Source of the DNA: Tribonema minus | Taxonomy: Eukaryota; Sar; Xanthophyceae; Tribonematales; Tribonemataceae | DNA: 64,000 nt | Direction of reading: 5' to 3' | Assembly (NCBI GenBank): GCA_017506865.1 | Contig: JAFCMP010000457.1 | Coordinates: 62,001 to 126,000, forward strand | In this document: positions 50,988 to 62,900 of the stretch, one piece after another | Numbering within the stretch: the first letter of the stretch is position 1 | How the letters are laid out: every line of letters begins with the position of its first letter | Program-made: the position numbers and the translations under genes | The notes under the pieces: model-generated | The model's input: only the letters and a program-made list of their open reading frames with translations | Database searches by the model: none | Told to the model about the DNA's origin: nothing

Positions 50988-53900
50988 ATGGAGTTTCTCA
51001 GGGTGATCGAGGGAGAGCTGCAGGGTCTCTCAGGGGAGGCGAAGCGCAAATACCCAGAGGTCACTGAGGCATCCGAGCGAGCGATCCTGAGGCTGAGGGG
51101 GATGAGGGAGCAGTACGCAACAGCGCTCAGGCGATCCGGAGGCGAGGCGCCGCCTTTGAGCATGTTCAGGAGTCAGGATCTGCTGAGGCCGTTCCTGCTG
51201 GCTTGCAACCACTCGGATGCGCCCGCAAAGCTGATTGGCATGGCCCTGGGCAGCGTGCAGCACTTGATCAACAGGTGAAATGCGCATGTTGAAGTTGACG
51301 TTCATGACAGACTGCAGAAAAGCATTGGCGATTGCATCACAGGCAACACCAACATCATGTGAACGTTTTCTGTCACTCACTGTGGTGAGCGTTTTTTCAA
51401 AAATTGTAGGATTGTGGCACTCTATCGTGTGCAAGATTGTGGCACTCGATTGTTGACATTGTGAAATTATTTTCAATCTCCCACCGCGTCGAATTTTGGG
51501 GCAGGTACCTTGAACTCCGTGCGGTGCTTCAGTTGTTTACCAGCACCCATGTACCCATACCTGGAAAACGCAAATGGTAAAGAGCACTGATACAGCAGTA
51601 ATAATCGCAAGCAAAGTGAATGGGTGTGCTGAACTGTGTGTTGCTACCTGTTCATCGCCTGCATTATCATCAGTTCAGCAGCTCACGATTCTTGAGTTTC
51701 TGCCTCACATATAACGCGGTGGGGTCTGAGGTTCGCAAACTGGGATCACGATGCAATTCACATACTTCAAATTTCACCAGCTCACGTAGTCCTCGATTCT
51801 TATTTGGGGGTTATGCCGCCCTACTGGCCATTGTGGTGCGGTGTACATTGGGCCCGCGTTCAAACCCGCCTGCGTGCCGCGCCGCTGCTGTCCCGCGCTG
51901 TAGGGATGCCGTCAGCCCGGCGGACGCGCCGAACGTCATGCGCGTGCTTGCCATCCAGGTACGCATCCCACGTGCTGAGCGCACCTGGCGCGCGCGATAT
52001 CTCAAGTACTTGAACTTTTACACAACACTTGCAGATCGCCAACGCAACGGCTGGACATATGATGTACTCATCATGAAGTATCTATACTGACATGATTACC
52101 TAGCTCGAAGACATGTGCTGCGGTGACTTGTGTGGCGTTGCGCCTTCGCGGTGCGCGCATGGCCCTTGCTGGCGCCGCAGTCGCGTTGTCGTACGCACGT
52201 CGCGCCCGCGCTGTGCTGCGCGCGCTGCGACACGACGACGGCCGCTCTGTCATGGAGAAAGCGCAAAAATGCAGCTGAGCGCTGTGGCGGCTGCTACAGC
52301 GTGCAGTACACAACACAGCAGGTGATCATTCCTTGCCAATTGCGCTCATGGTGAGACTCATTGCTTGTCCCTGCTGCGCCGCGCAGGCAGCGTCGGCGCA
52401 GCCGGACGTGCAGCTGCGGGTGCTGCAGGTGAGCACTGCTTTTCCAATGTGTGAAGAGCAAGTTGGCAGGTCCTCCTCACGTGCACGCCCTGCTGATCTG
52501 CTGCACACTTCTGCGCTTGAGCATGTCATGCACCGGCAGTGGCAGTAGCTTGTGCGACAGGGTACAATCTGGCAGCGAATTGACGTCACGCACCACATGT
52601 GGACCCTCTCGACCGCCGCTTCTACAGTACGCATGCAGGTCCGAGCATTGTAATCTAGGCGCTGCCGCAAGTATCCGAGGAGACAGTGCGCACCACGTTG
52701 TCAACATATGTTCAACTTCAACTTTGCCAGCCGACACCGTGCTGCGCGTCGTGCTCTTGGCGGCTTGACACACCTAGACGCTGGTGATTGTGGCAACGCC
52801 GCGCGGCTGCGATATGGCAGGAGGCAACGGGGACGCGCTGCGTACACACGCATGTGAACCTCAACTTCACCCCCCCCCACCCACCCCACGTTCCTCGCCG
52901 CTCGACGCTCATCATCAGATGCTGGTGATGGTGGTGATGACGCGCGTCTGCGAGATGGGCAGGACAGTGGCTTACTACTCAACCTACCCACGTCACCTTC
53001 AACTTCAACTTCTTAAGCCCTCCCACATTCTCGCCGCTTGACGCACATCATCAGACTCTGGTGATAGTGGTGATGTGGCGCAGCTGCGACATGCCGGAGA
53101 TGACAGGAGCCCACTACCAGTGAAGTAGCACTACTCACTTACCCATATGTGAACTTCAACTTCTCGATAGCCCTCCCACTTTCTCGCCGCTTGACGCACG
53201 TCATCAGACGCTGGTGATGGTGGTGACGTGGCACGGCTGCGAGATGTCGGAGGAGACAGTGGCTTATTACTTGACCTACCCGGGTAAACTTCAACTTCTC
53301 AATACCACGCTCTCGCGCCGCTTGACGCACATCAGACGCTGGTGATGGTAGTGACGTGGCGCGGCTGTGAGATGTTGGAGGAGACGGTGGCGCACTGCCA
53401 GCTGCCGCAAGTGTGAACTTCAACTTCAACCTCTCAACCCCTTTTCACGTTCGTCGCCGCAACCTCTCAAACCCTGATCACGTTTCTCCCCGCGCGATGC
53501 ATGTCATCAGACTGCTGATGGTGGCTACGTGGCGCGGCCGCGAGATGTCGGAGGAGACGGGGACTTACTACTTAAACTACCCTCCTGTGTGAACTTCAAC
53601 CTCAACGTCAACCCCCTCCTGTGCTCTTGCCGCTTGACGCACACCAGACGCTGGTGATGGTGGTGACGTGGCGCGGCTGCGAGATGTCTGAGGAGACGGT
53701 GGCGCAGGCGCTGGGCGTGTGCCTGGCGCTGCACGAGGCCAAGAACACCACCGTGCGCCGCGCCGCGTACATGACCGTGCGCCAGATAGTCAGGTCCGTT
53801 GTGCGTACACGCGTTTACTTGATGTTGGCGTGACATTGATGGGTCATTCGCTGGCCGTGATGACGGTGTGACATTTGTGCTTTGAAAGCATGTGCGCTTG

Positions 53901-56900
53901 TCTGTAGTCTACATGACCTTGCGCCATATCGTCAGGTCCGCCGAATGCCTGGCAACGCGGTGTGCCGTGACATGGATGCTTTATAGGCTACGTGACAATT
54001 GTGCTTTTGTAAAGCGTTGCGTGGTCTACATGACCGTGCGCCAGATTGTCAGGTCCGCTAAATTCCTTGCGACATGGTCGACGCTACGGGTTATGGCACC
54101 CAACGGAACGTGATTCCCGCACAGTAGTCACTGATTGTCACACCACTCCCCAGGGACGTGCCGTACTTGTACGTTCATGGCTGTGCTTATCTGCGTTGCT
54201 TGAAAATGCACTTCGGGATATGATGGTACATCTCAAGGACGGTGAGAGCTTGTGACCTGCAGCGGTCATTGGCGCGTTGCGCTCATGGCAACATACTGCA
54301 TTTGATGCATCAACGCGCTACCAGCCCTGGCTTTGGCCTGGCTTCGGGCGCAAAGACTTCAACTGACAGGATACTCTTGGCTTAATGGTCGGTGTTTTTG
54401 GTGGTCACACGATGCCTTAAGCGCGGTCCTCATGATATATTTTTTTGCTGCTTTACTCGGCTGAGAGGGCGGAATATTTACGCACTGTATGTGGGTTGTA
54501 GTCACCAGAAATGGCTGGTCTCTCCAGTACACCTCTGTGCAGAGCAAGTTCAGTGGGCTAATGTGTGTCAAGCGCAGTCAACCACTTACACCGTCCCTCA
54601 TTGTTGCCCTGCAGTTTGCTGTTTGACAGAGTCGACGATCAGGTGACGGCAGCAGCGGCGGCTGCAGCAGCGGCTGGAGCAGAGGGGGGGGGCGCGCAAG
54701 GGGTGGGGCGGGGGGGTGATAGGGGGGCGGCGGGAGCACTGTCACCGACTGTACAGTGCGCGCAGCTTGTGTTCACGGACCTATGTATGCTATCCAGGGG
54801 CGAAGGTGGCAGGTGGTGAGTGAATGTTTTCAACGTATTGCCTTGTTTACGTATCAATGTTCCACTTGTGCCACGCCAGAGTATGAAGCGAAGGATAGCA
54901 GGGCCTCCTAATGGATTATGATGCTGAACCATGGTAAATTTGACATTTAAAGGAAATTCACATTCCACCAGGTGTGACATGACAGATTTCACGTGGGAAG
55001 GTTGTTCCACGGCAACTGGCGGTACTCAGGGTCTCCTGAACCTTCACATTATCAAAGAGCTGTTACAATGAAGAGTGATCGTCAATTGTCACCTATTATG
55101 ACACCCTAGGCCTGACGGCATAGGTCATATCCAGTGATGATTTGTAACCCTCGGTCAAGGGCAGGACGCCAACCACAGGCTTGTCAATGAGCTTGACATA
55201 CATGGACACCAGGTGCTGCATTTGTCATCTGTGTGATGACTCGCCCAATCAACGCTCCAGCCATGGCCCTTTCTGGCTCTCATTCACCTTGCGATATTCC
55301 AATTGAACTCCTGTCACTCTGCCGCAAACTACATTCTGCCGATAAGCTCAAAGACATCAGCATGTGCTGCCCTGGTGCTGCAGCCCAACCCTAACCTAAG
55401 CCAAACTCACAAACTCAAACAATATTTTTGATCGGCTACGTGCGACCACTACTCTTGACAACATGTCAAACAGTGCACCACCCTGCCAATGTGCCTCCCG
55501 TGCCACCTGATCGAACCATGCAATCATCGCATACGCCGGGACCTGAGCTCGCTCAGTAAGCTTGTTTCGCAGCCATGCACCGCAAGAGTGCAAGAACAAC
55601 TTGAGACACAAACGTTTAATAATACTGATACTGCCAGGATCGCCGTTGATGGCAGGTGCCGCACATTATATAGGTGGTACTTGATGTATACTTCGACGTA
55701 TGTACTTGATGTACGTTTCATTAATTCTCGCTCAGGGCGCAATAAAGCTCAGATGATATCAAAGCTTGTAGGTACAGAATCTACGTGACAAACTGTAAGC
55801 GTCTCTGTGGCAATCACTTCTGAGTGCTGTCGCCAATGTGATATACTGGTAACTGATGTACTGTACTTGATGTACTTGTCAGCACGCCTCATACCCCGCC
55901 CTCCGCCGACAGGTTGAAGCACACCAACATCACGCGCGCCCTGGGTCTGGAGCTGATCGAGCAGGCGCTGGCTGCCCATCCGGGCCTGTTCAAGCCCCCC
56001 GCAGGTCCGTATTCCGAACTGGTCACCCTGGAGGTGAGTGGGCTTTTTGAAAACAACGTTGGTTCATTGATGGCAATTTTTTTTCCTGATTTATTTTATG
56101 GGCTTATGATTCAGTTGATTAGACTGCAGCTGCGCCCATAATGTTGATGAACTGATCAAAATTTTTTCCTGTATACTTGTGGGTCTACAACTCAGTTAGG
56201 TTAGAGTGCAGCAGCGCTCAGCCTCAGGGTTGAGGGCAGGTATAAGGGTGGCATTAGGGCCAGGCGCAGTCAGTGCTCTTGCTGCCGAGCAGCCACACGC
56301 GTACTGTCTCAAGACAAGAGGGGGTGGGGGTGAAGGGGGGGTCGTGCTTTACGTCGAGCAGCTCTGCCGCAATCAACTGCGTGGTTGCTGCAGTTGGTCC
56401 TGCAAATGCGTAACCTCAACAATCCCCATCATGCTGGTACTATGGCCACTCTGAGGCGGGTGTTGCCATGAAGGAGAGTTCAAGCTCCATCTCAGTGCCG
56501 TTGGACTTATCAGTCAATTTTGGCCAGTGGTGCTCTATCTGCTCAGAGGAAGAGATTTCACCACTGTGTGTAAAATGTCAGCTCACCTTGGAAGCAACCT
56601 CAACTTCAATGTTGGCTCGCCCCAGCCTCGCCCGCCGCGACGCCATTACACCTCAATACCTTAGCTCATCGAAGCGCCCGCCGCTATCCATTAGGGCTGC
56701 CCCATGCTGCTCTGAATAGAAGACCTGCCTTTGCTGACGCGCCTGCGGCGACTTGAAGTATGAACCCGCCTTATTCCCCAGGTCACCTTGCCTTCGCAAT
56801 GGCGTTACATGTCGACCCATTAGCGTACACAACGAACGCGCGGCTTTGGTGCTCATAAAACGCGCTCTGTGCTCTCCATCAGGTCTGCCCCATGCTTTTC

Positions 56901-59900
56901 CGGATGGCAAACCTGCCCTTGCTGGCGCGCCTGCGGCACCTTGAAGTAACCCCAAATTCTTCACCTTGCCTTGGCAATGCCGGCACATCACGACTCATCA
57001 GCTTACACACGAAAACAGCCGGCTTCTTCGCTCTTAAAACGCGCCCTGTGCTGTCCATCAGGTCTGCCCCATGCTGCTGCAGATGCTGAAGGGGAGGGTG
57101 GACCTGCCGCTGCTGGTGCGCCTGCTGCGGCTCGCTGCCACCGTCGTGGTGGACCACGGCGAGACGCTGCTGCCGCAGTGCGAGGTGATTCACTCAACAC
57201 TTCCACTTAATGCCCATCAAACGGCTGGTCAGTACTTGTCCAAAAAGATGGTTCACAATAAAAAAGATAGAATAGAGTGGCTGTTTGCCCAACTAAGTGA
57301 CCAAGTACAGAACGTCCATTCAAACAACGATGAATTCTTCTGTCATGCCTGCGTGTGCTACCACTCCAGAGGATGCGTGCACGTCACAGTGTGTTTTTGC
57401 GGGCAGCTCGCGCAGCGCAAATGCTGCGCCGCGCACGCAGCAGCAGACTCCACGATAGGCGTTCCGTGAAATTGTTCGATGATGCGGAAAGCAGCTGTGG
57501 CTCGCTTTTACTGTTATCATGAACCTGGCAAATTGCTGCCGCAGTAAGAGGCAAGTGCTGCTACTCTTGTGCCCGTTTTCATACTGCAAGTATGAGACCA
57601 GCCCTGCACCTTACGCAATGTTCTTTCCTCCATCGGACAGTGTACTTTGAAGTGTACATGCTGCACCTGAGAGTGGAATCGTGTGCATGTGGCCTGTTGA
57701 GTAGACACCCTTTCTTCCTGCACATGCGACAGCAGCCTTTACAGCAAAGTCCGACGCAGAAGTATGTCACATTTATTAGTGTGAACGTTGTTGCAGCTTG
57801 CTAACGCTGCTGCTAGTCTAGCTCCTGGCGATCGCCATTGAATTGTTGTCGCTTCAACGTGGCGCCAAGCCTGAACTCCAGCAGCACTGTACATGCATAC
57901 ACGCTCACACACGATGAGATCATGAGCGATGGCGCCTGTTGTAAGGGGCAAATAATGAGTTGTGCGTGCTTTCAGGCGACACTGCTTCAGCAGCGGACGT
58001 CCGCCATCGTGTGACATGGTCTTATCTTTCCAGGTTACCACCTAGGTGTATCCTATAAATACCCTGCCTGTTTGTGCGTAACCACTGACCTCGCACCTGC
58101 ACGCGCACGTAACCATGCGTGTGTGCACTCTGTATGAGCTCAGCCTGCCACTAAGAAGGGGTCGCCATTGCTACTTTCCGGCCGCCCCCAGGTGATCCTG
58201 CTGCTGCTGCTGCACTACGTCAACGGCGGGCAGGGCCACGGAGGCCACGTGCACGCCGCGCTGCAGGTGCGCGCAGCTGTGATGCACGCATACTTCAACT
58301 ATGAATTTTGTCCAGACAGTCATGTCCACCACAGCCATATGTGTGATATGTCACAAGCGCTTGCGAAGTGGACGGTAACATACTGGTGCCCCTGCCATAA
58401 TGGTGAGGGTCTAGACTCGGCCAGCAGTTGTGTTCACTGACCATGGCCGCAATTGGTGCTGCTGCAATATAGGCAGCAGCAACAGCCCATTTTCGCAGCT
58501 ACCATGCTGCGTAAATTAAGCTTGAGCACCAAACTCAAATCAAGCGTTGTGACCCCCCCTCCCTGCCCCTTGAATCTTGAAGTAATGCTCACCAGCGCTG
58601 CTCATTTGAGTGTCTGAACAGTTGGTGCGCACCCCCCCGGGGCCCTTGCCTCTGGACTCTCTCCTGGCAGGGCAGCGACGCGGAGACAGGGGGGTCCGGC
58701 CCCATCAACTTGGCCACCGGGGGGAGGGAGACCCCCTGGACCGCCATGCTCGCGCTGGAGGTGAGCCCCAAGCCTTTGTAGCATGGTGGTGCAGGCAACT
58801 AAGGGGGCTGTGCGCTTCAGCCTTTGTAGCATGGTGGTGCAGGCAGCTAAGGGGGCTGTGCGCTTCAGCGCGCGCTTCAGTATGTGCTCCGCCCAGTGGA
58901 AACCATGCTGCTGGTGTCTTTGCGTTCCTGGTCGTGCTCTGCCGCCTGAGCATGGTCGCATGGGGCTCTAGGCGGGCTACGCGCGCCTTTCAGCACGCAC
59001 CACGCAGTGTGCGGACGTCGCTGCGCGTGTCTTTGCGGGCCTGGCCGCGCTCTGCCGCCTGAGTGATGCCGCCGAGCACTGCTGCTGAGCGGCCCTGCTG
59101 AGCACTGCTGCTGAGCTTTACGCCGCCGCGCGGCACGTGTGCGCCGCCGCCGCCGCCGCTACCGCTGCGCTCGTATGCGACCGACGCAGCACCGGCGGAA
59201 CGCCAGCCGTGCGTAGCAGTGGCGTTCTTGCTGCTGCCGCTGCGCCCTTGTGTGGTAGCTTCAACGGGGGTGGCGGAGTTGCGGCCTTGTTGGTGACTCC
59301 AAATACACCATTTTCGGCTGCTCAGCCTCAAAGGTCGCTTTGTTGGATGTGTGCCTCACACGTGCACAGGCGCTGCGGCGCATTCTGTCGGTGTCGCTGT
59401 GGCTGCTGCGCTTCTACGATAGCTTCGAGCTGGCGGGGCGCGGCCGCAGCCCCACAGTCGTGTCGCTGCTGGGCCGCATAACCGCTTCATCGGATGTGCG
59501 CCGCAGGTGCTGCGGCGCATCCTGTCGGCACCGCCACTGCTGCTGCGCCTCTACGAGAGCTTCGACCTGCGGAGGCGAAGCGCAGCCCTGTATGCTGATG
59601 CAACTCATCGACATTCATAAGAGTCGTCTCGCTGCTGAGCCGTAACGACTGCTTCTTCCGCACGCGCTGCAGGTGCTGCGGCGCATCCTGTCTGTTCCGC
59701 CGCTGCTGCTGCGCTTCTACGAGAGCTTCGACCTCGTGGGGCGCGGGCGCAGCCCCGGCCGTGGCGGTGCGTCGCCGGTGGTGGGCAGCCTCGTGTACTC
59801 GCTCTCGCACTTCCTGCTGTCGCACTGCAGCAGCCACCCGGGGCAGTCCGCCGGGGCGATGGAGGTTAGTGGAGGTGGTGTAGGACTAATCTGACCCTTG

Positions 59901-62900
59901 CCTTATACCTGACCCTCATCCCTAACCCTAAACCTAAATTGTTTTTCAGGTTGGGTTAGGATTAGGGTTAGGGTTAGGCCACAAGACGGTGTGTTTCGGT
60001 TTAATCTGCTGCGAGAGCGCTGATTTGCATTGCGCGGACACGCGACTGGCCGATCGATAAAATGAGTAGGGCGCTCTTGCGCCATGTGCTGCTGTGATGA
60101 CCTTCACGCCGTGGCTGACCTGGATTCGTACTTGGAATATCACTTATCTTGTGTGCTGTATAGGCTAAAGGCACCGCTACGTAGGTGTCAGCCACCTCTT
60201 TGACACACTTGCCTGACCAACAACATCATGCAGTGACAATCCATTACCGTGCCCCGGGTTTGTGATGTTGTGTATGCTTCTCAGGGTTTTTTGTAATGGT
60301 GCACTGCTTTTGTGATGGACGAATGCTTTGACAGTACCGAAGCGTTTATACCAGCCATACAGTTGGTCAGCGCTACAGCCTTTTTTTTAACGAGGCATTC
60401 TGCAACGTTGCATTTCAGCGGTCTTACTCCACCACGACCCTCTTGAGGTACGGGTAATGATTCAGTGGAATGGTGATCAGCACTTTATTTTCAGATCCTG
60501 GCAATGAAACCGGCTAGATCGATGCTGTGTGCTCACTGTCACAGATTGACATCATCAGAGCAGCTCGCCAATCGGTGGCCAGTGCCTCGACGAGTACTGG
60601 TACTGCAATGTTAAATCTACTGTTTGCTGTGCACATTGCCGCAGATGGCATCGTCAGATCGGTGGCCAGTGCCTCTACGCATATTGGTATTACACTCATC
60701 AATTTGCTGTTTGCTGTGCTCATTGCTGCAGATGGCATCGTCGGAGCAGCTCGCCAAAGGCGGCCAGCTCGGGGGGAAGGGCCTGACAGAGCTGCTTCCG
60801 GAGACCGAGCCCCCCCCTCTTGCGGACAGGCACCCCCTTCTTGAGGTGAGAGGCATGCCCTCTGAAGGTACACCCCTACTGGACTTCACGTAGGTGGCGC
60901 GTTTCTAAGACGCATACCTACTGACTTCGGGTAGGGTGACATGACGCCTGCGTGAACTTGAGGGGACGCGCCTGCTGCCGGACCTGAGATGCAGGCCAAC
61001 ATAAGCTCCTCGATCTTTTGATTCGTTTTTCATTTTTTCATTAACTTAACCTACCCTAACCTGGCCCTGACCCTAACCCTTTGCTGGTGGCCAGGAGAAT
61101 CGCATGGACTTCCCGGCTCGCTGCAGACAGCGCCGGTTGTGAGGAGGTGCAGATGGACGTATGATGCATACGTATTCAAGGTGTCCTTTCGACACACCAT
61201 TCAGTGGCAGGACCACCTGCTGAGGTTCTACTTGAAGTATTCAGAGCCTGCTGCCAAAGTCAAGGCCTCCAATTCACGTAGGGAGGCACTTCATTCCGAA
61301 TGGAGGCGATGCATGTAGTGGTGGGCGCCAAGCCTACACCAGTCTTGATATGGCATGCGTCAAAGCCTATCGTGGATCATTCCGCTTTGTGTGCCGGCCA
61401 CCGCTCGTTTGCAGAAGCGCGAACTGCATGTTGCGATGCGCTGAAACCTTATTACCGGTCTTGCAAAATTTCAAAGCATGGTGTTATGTTGACACTCACC
61501 TTGCCGTGCCGGCTGTCGTCTGCATGCACTGCTGCGCGGCATCCCCGTAGACGGGCAGCAGATGCCTCATAAGACAGCCGACGCTACTCTATGACCAGAG
61601 CGTGACCGGTACTGAAAACCTGCCGCCTCTCTGCATGATAAAACCTCACAGATGCCGACTCCACCTTCTAATAACAATGCATCAAAAGTACCACCACCCA
61701 AGTCCAAAATTACAGATTTTTTTCATGAGTGCGCCAAACACCCAAGCGCCGCTGCTGATTCGGGACCGGCGTGACTGGCAAATCAGCTCTTGACACACCT
61801 GAATATGCGCACATCACCTGCGCACTGCTGCATGCTGATCGCTGCTGCGCACGCGCAGGCGCTGCTCTGCGTGCTCGACCTCGCCGCGGCGCTCTCGGCG
61901 CTCGCAGGCGGCGCGCTCGGCGTGGAGAACAGGGCGCGCGCGCTGCTGCTCGTGCCACCGCCCCCATGCGACAGCAGCGCTCAGCAGCCACCGCCACCTG
62001 GCGGTGCTCAGGAGCCGCCACCTGGCAACGCTCAACTGCCGCCACCTGGCAGTGCTCAGGAGCAGCCTCCGCCACCTGGCAGCGCTCAGCAACTGCCGCC
62101 ACCTGGCGGCGCTGAGCAAATTGACACGGAGCGGCCGCCGAGTGACGTAATGTCCGCGGCTCAGTCGCGCGGCGCGCTGCGGGAGATGGTGGAGGGCTGC
62201 TGGGGGGGCATCCTGGCGGGCGTGAGCCATGGCCTGGGGCATCTGCAGGTGCGCTGCGCGCTTGGAAATAGCCAGTGTGGCGAACAAAGCTCGGGTTGCG
62301 CAATGCTTCGATGGAGTACGTGTGGTGCGCATCTGAAACGGTACTTGATGTGCAGTTGGTGGTTGCTGCATGTCTCGGGCGTACTGGCGGGCGTGAGCCA
62401 CGGCTTGGGGCGTCTGCGGGTACGCCGCGCAGTTGGTGGTGGTGCCGCCGATTTCTTGAAGTACACATTTTTCTGATGTGCTTGCCAGTACCGGATGTGC
62501 GCATGTGACCTTGACTTAGAGCCTTGGCTGGGGCATCTGCAGGTGCACGGCGCGGTTGGAGGTTGTGCGCGTGCGCTGAAAATACTGGTGCGCCATTCAG
62601 TACTCGCAATTGGCTCAAGCAATTGGCTGAAAGTACACCGATAAAAGTACTTCAAATACCGGGTTGAAGTTTACTGTTGCGTACTGGAGCACAGCGCTGG
62701 GGCACCTGCATGTAGGCTGGTGTGGCCTGCGGCTCACGAAGTGCCATTGTAGTGCCTGATGAAAAGGAGGGGCTAGGATAAAGTACCAGAGGGCGGTGCT
62801 CGCTTGCTTATTTAGGGTTAGGGTTAGGGTTAGGTTTAGGTCCAGGCCTTCCGGCACTGACCCTTCATGAAACTGAGTGTGCAGACGTTTTTGTAGTGCC

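Noticed and set aside
52765..53793. Tandem units, considered as a repeat-protein coding array or minisatellite gene
   Set aside because: Each unit has stops in all frames outside the exon-derived part and ends in acceptor-like sequence; only the last unit continues into a full exon.
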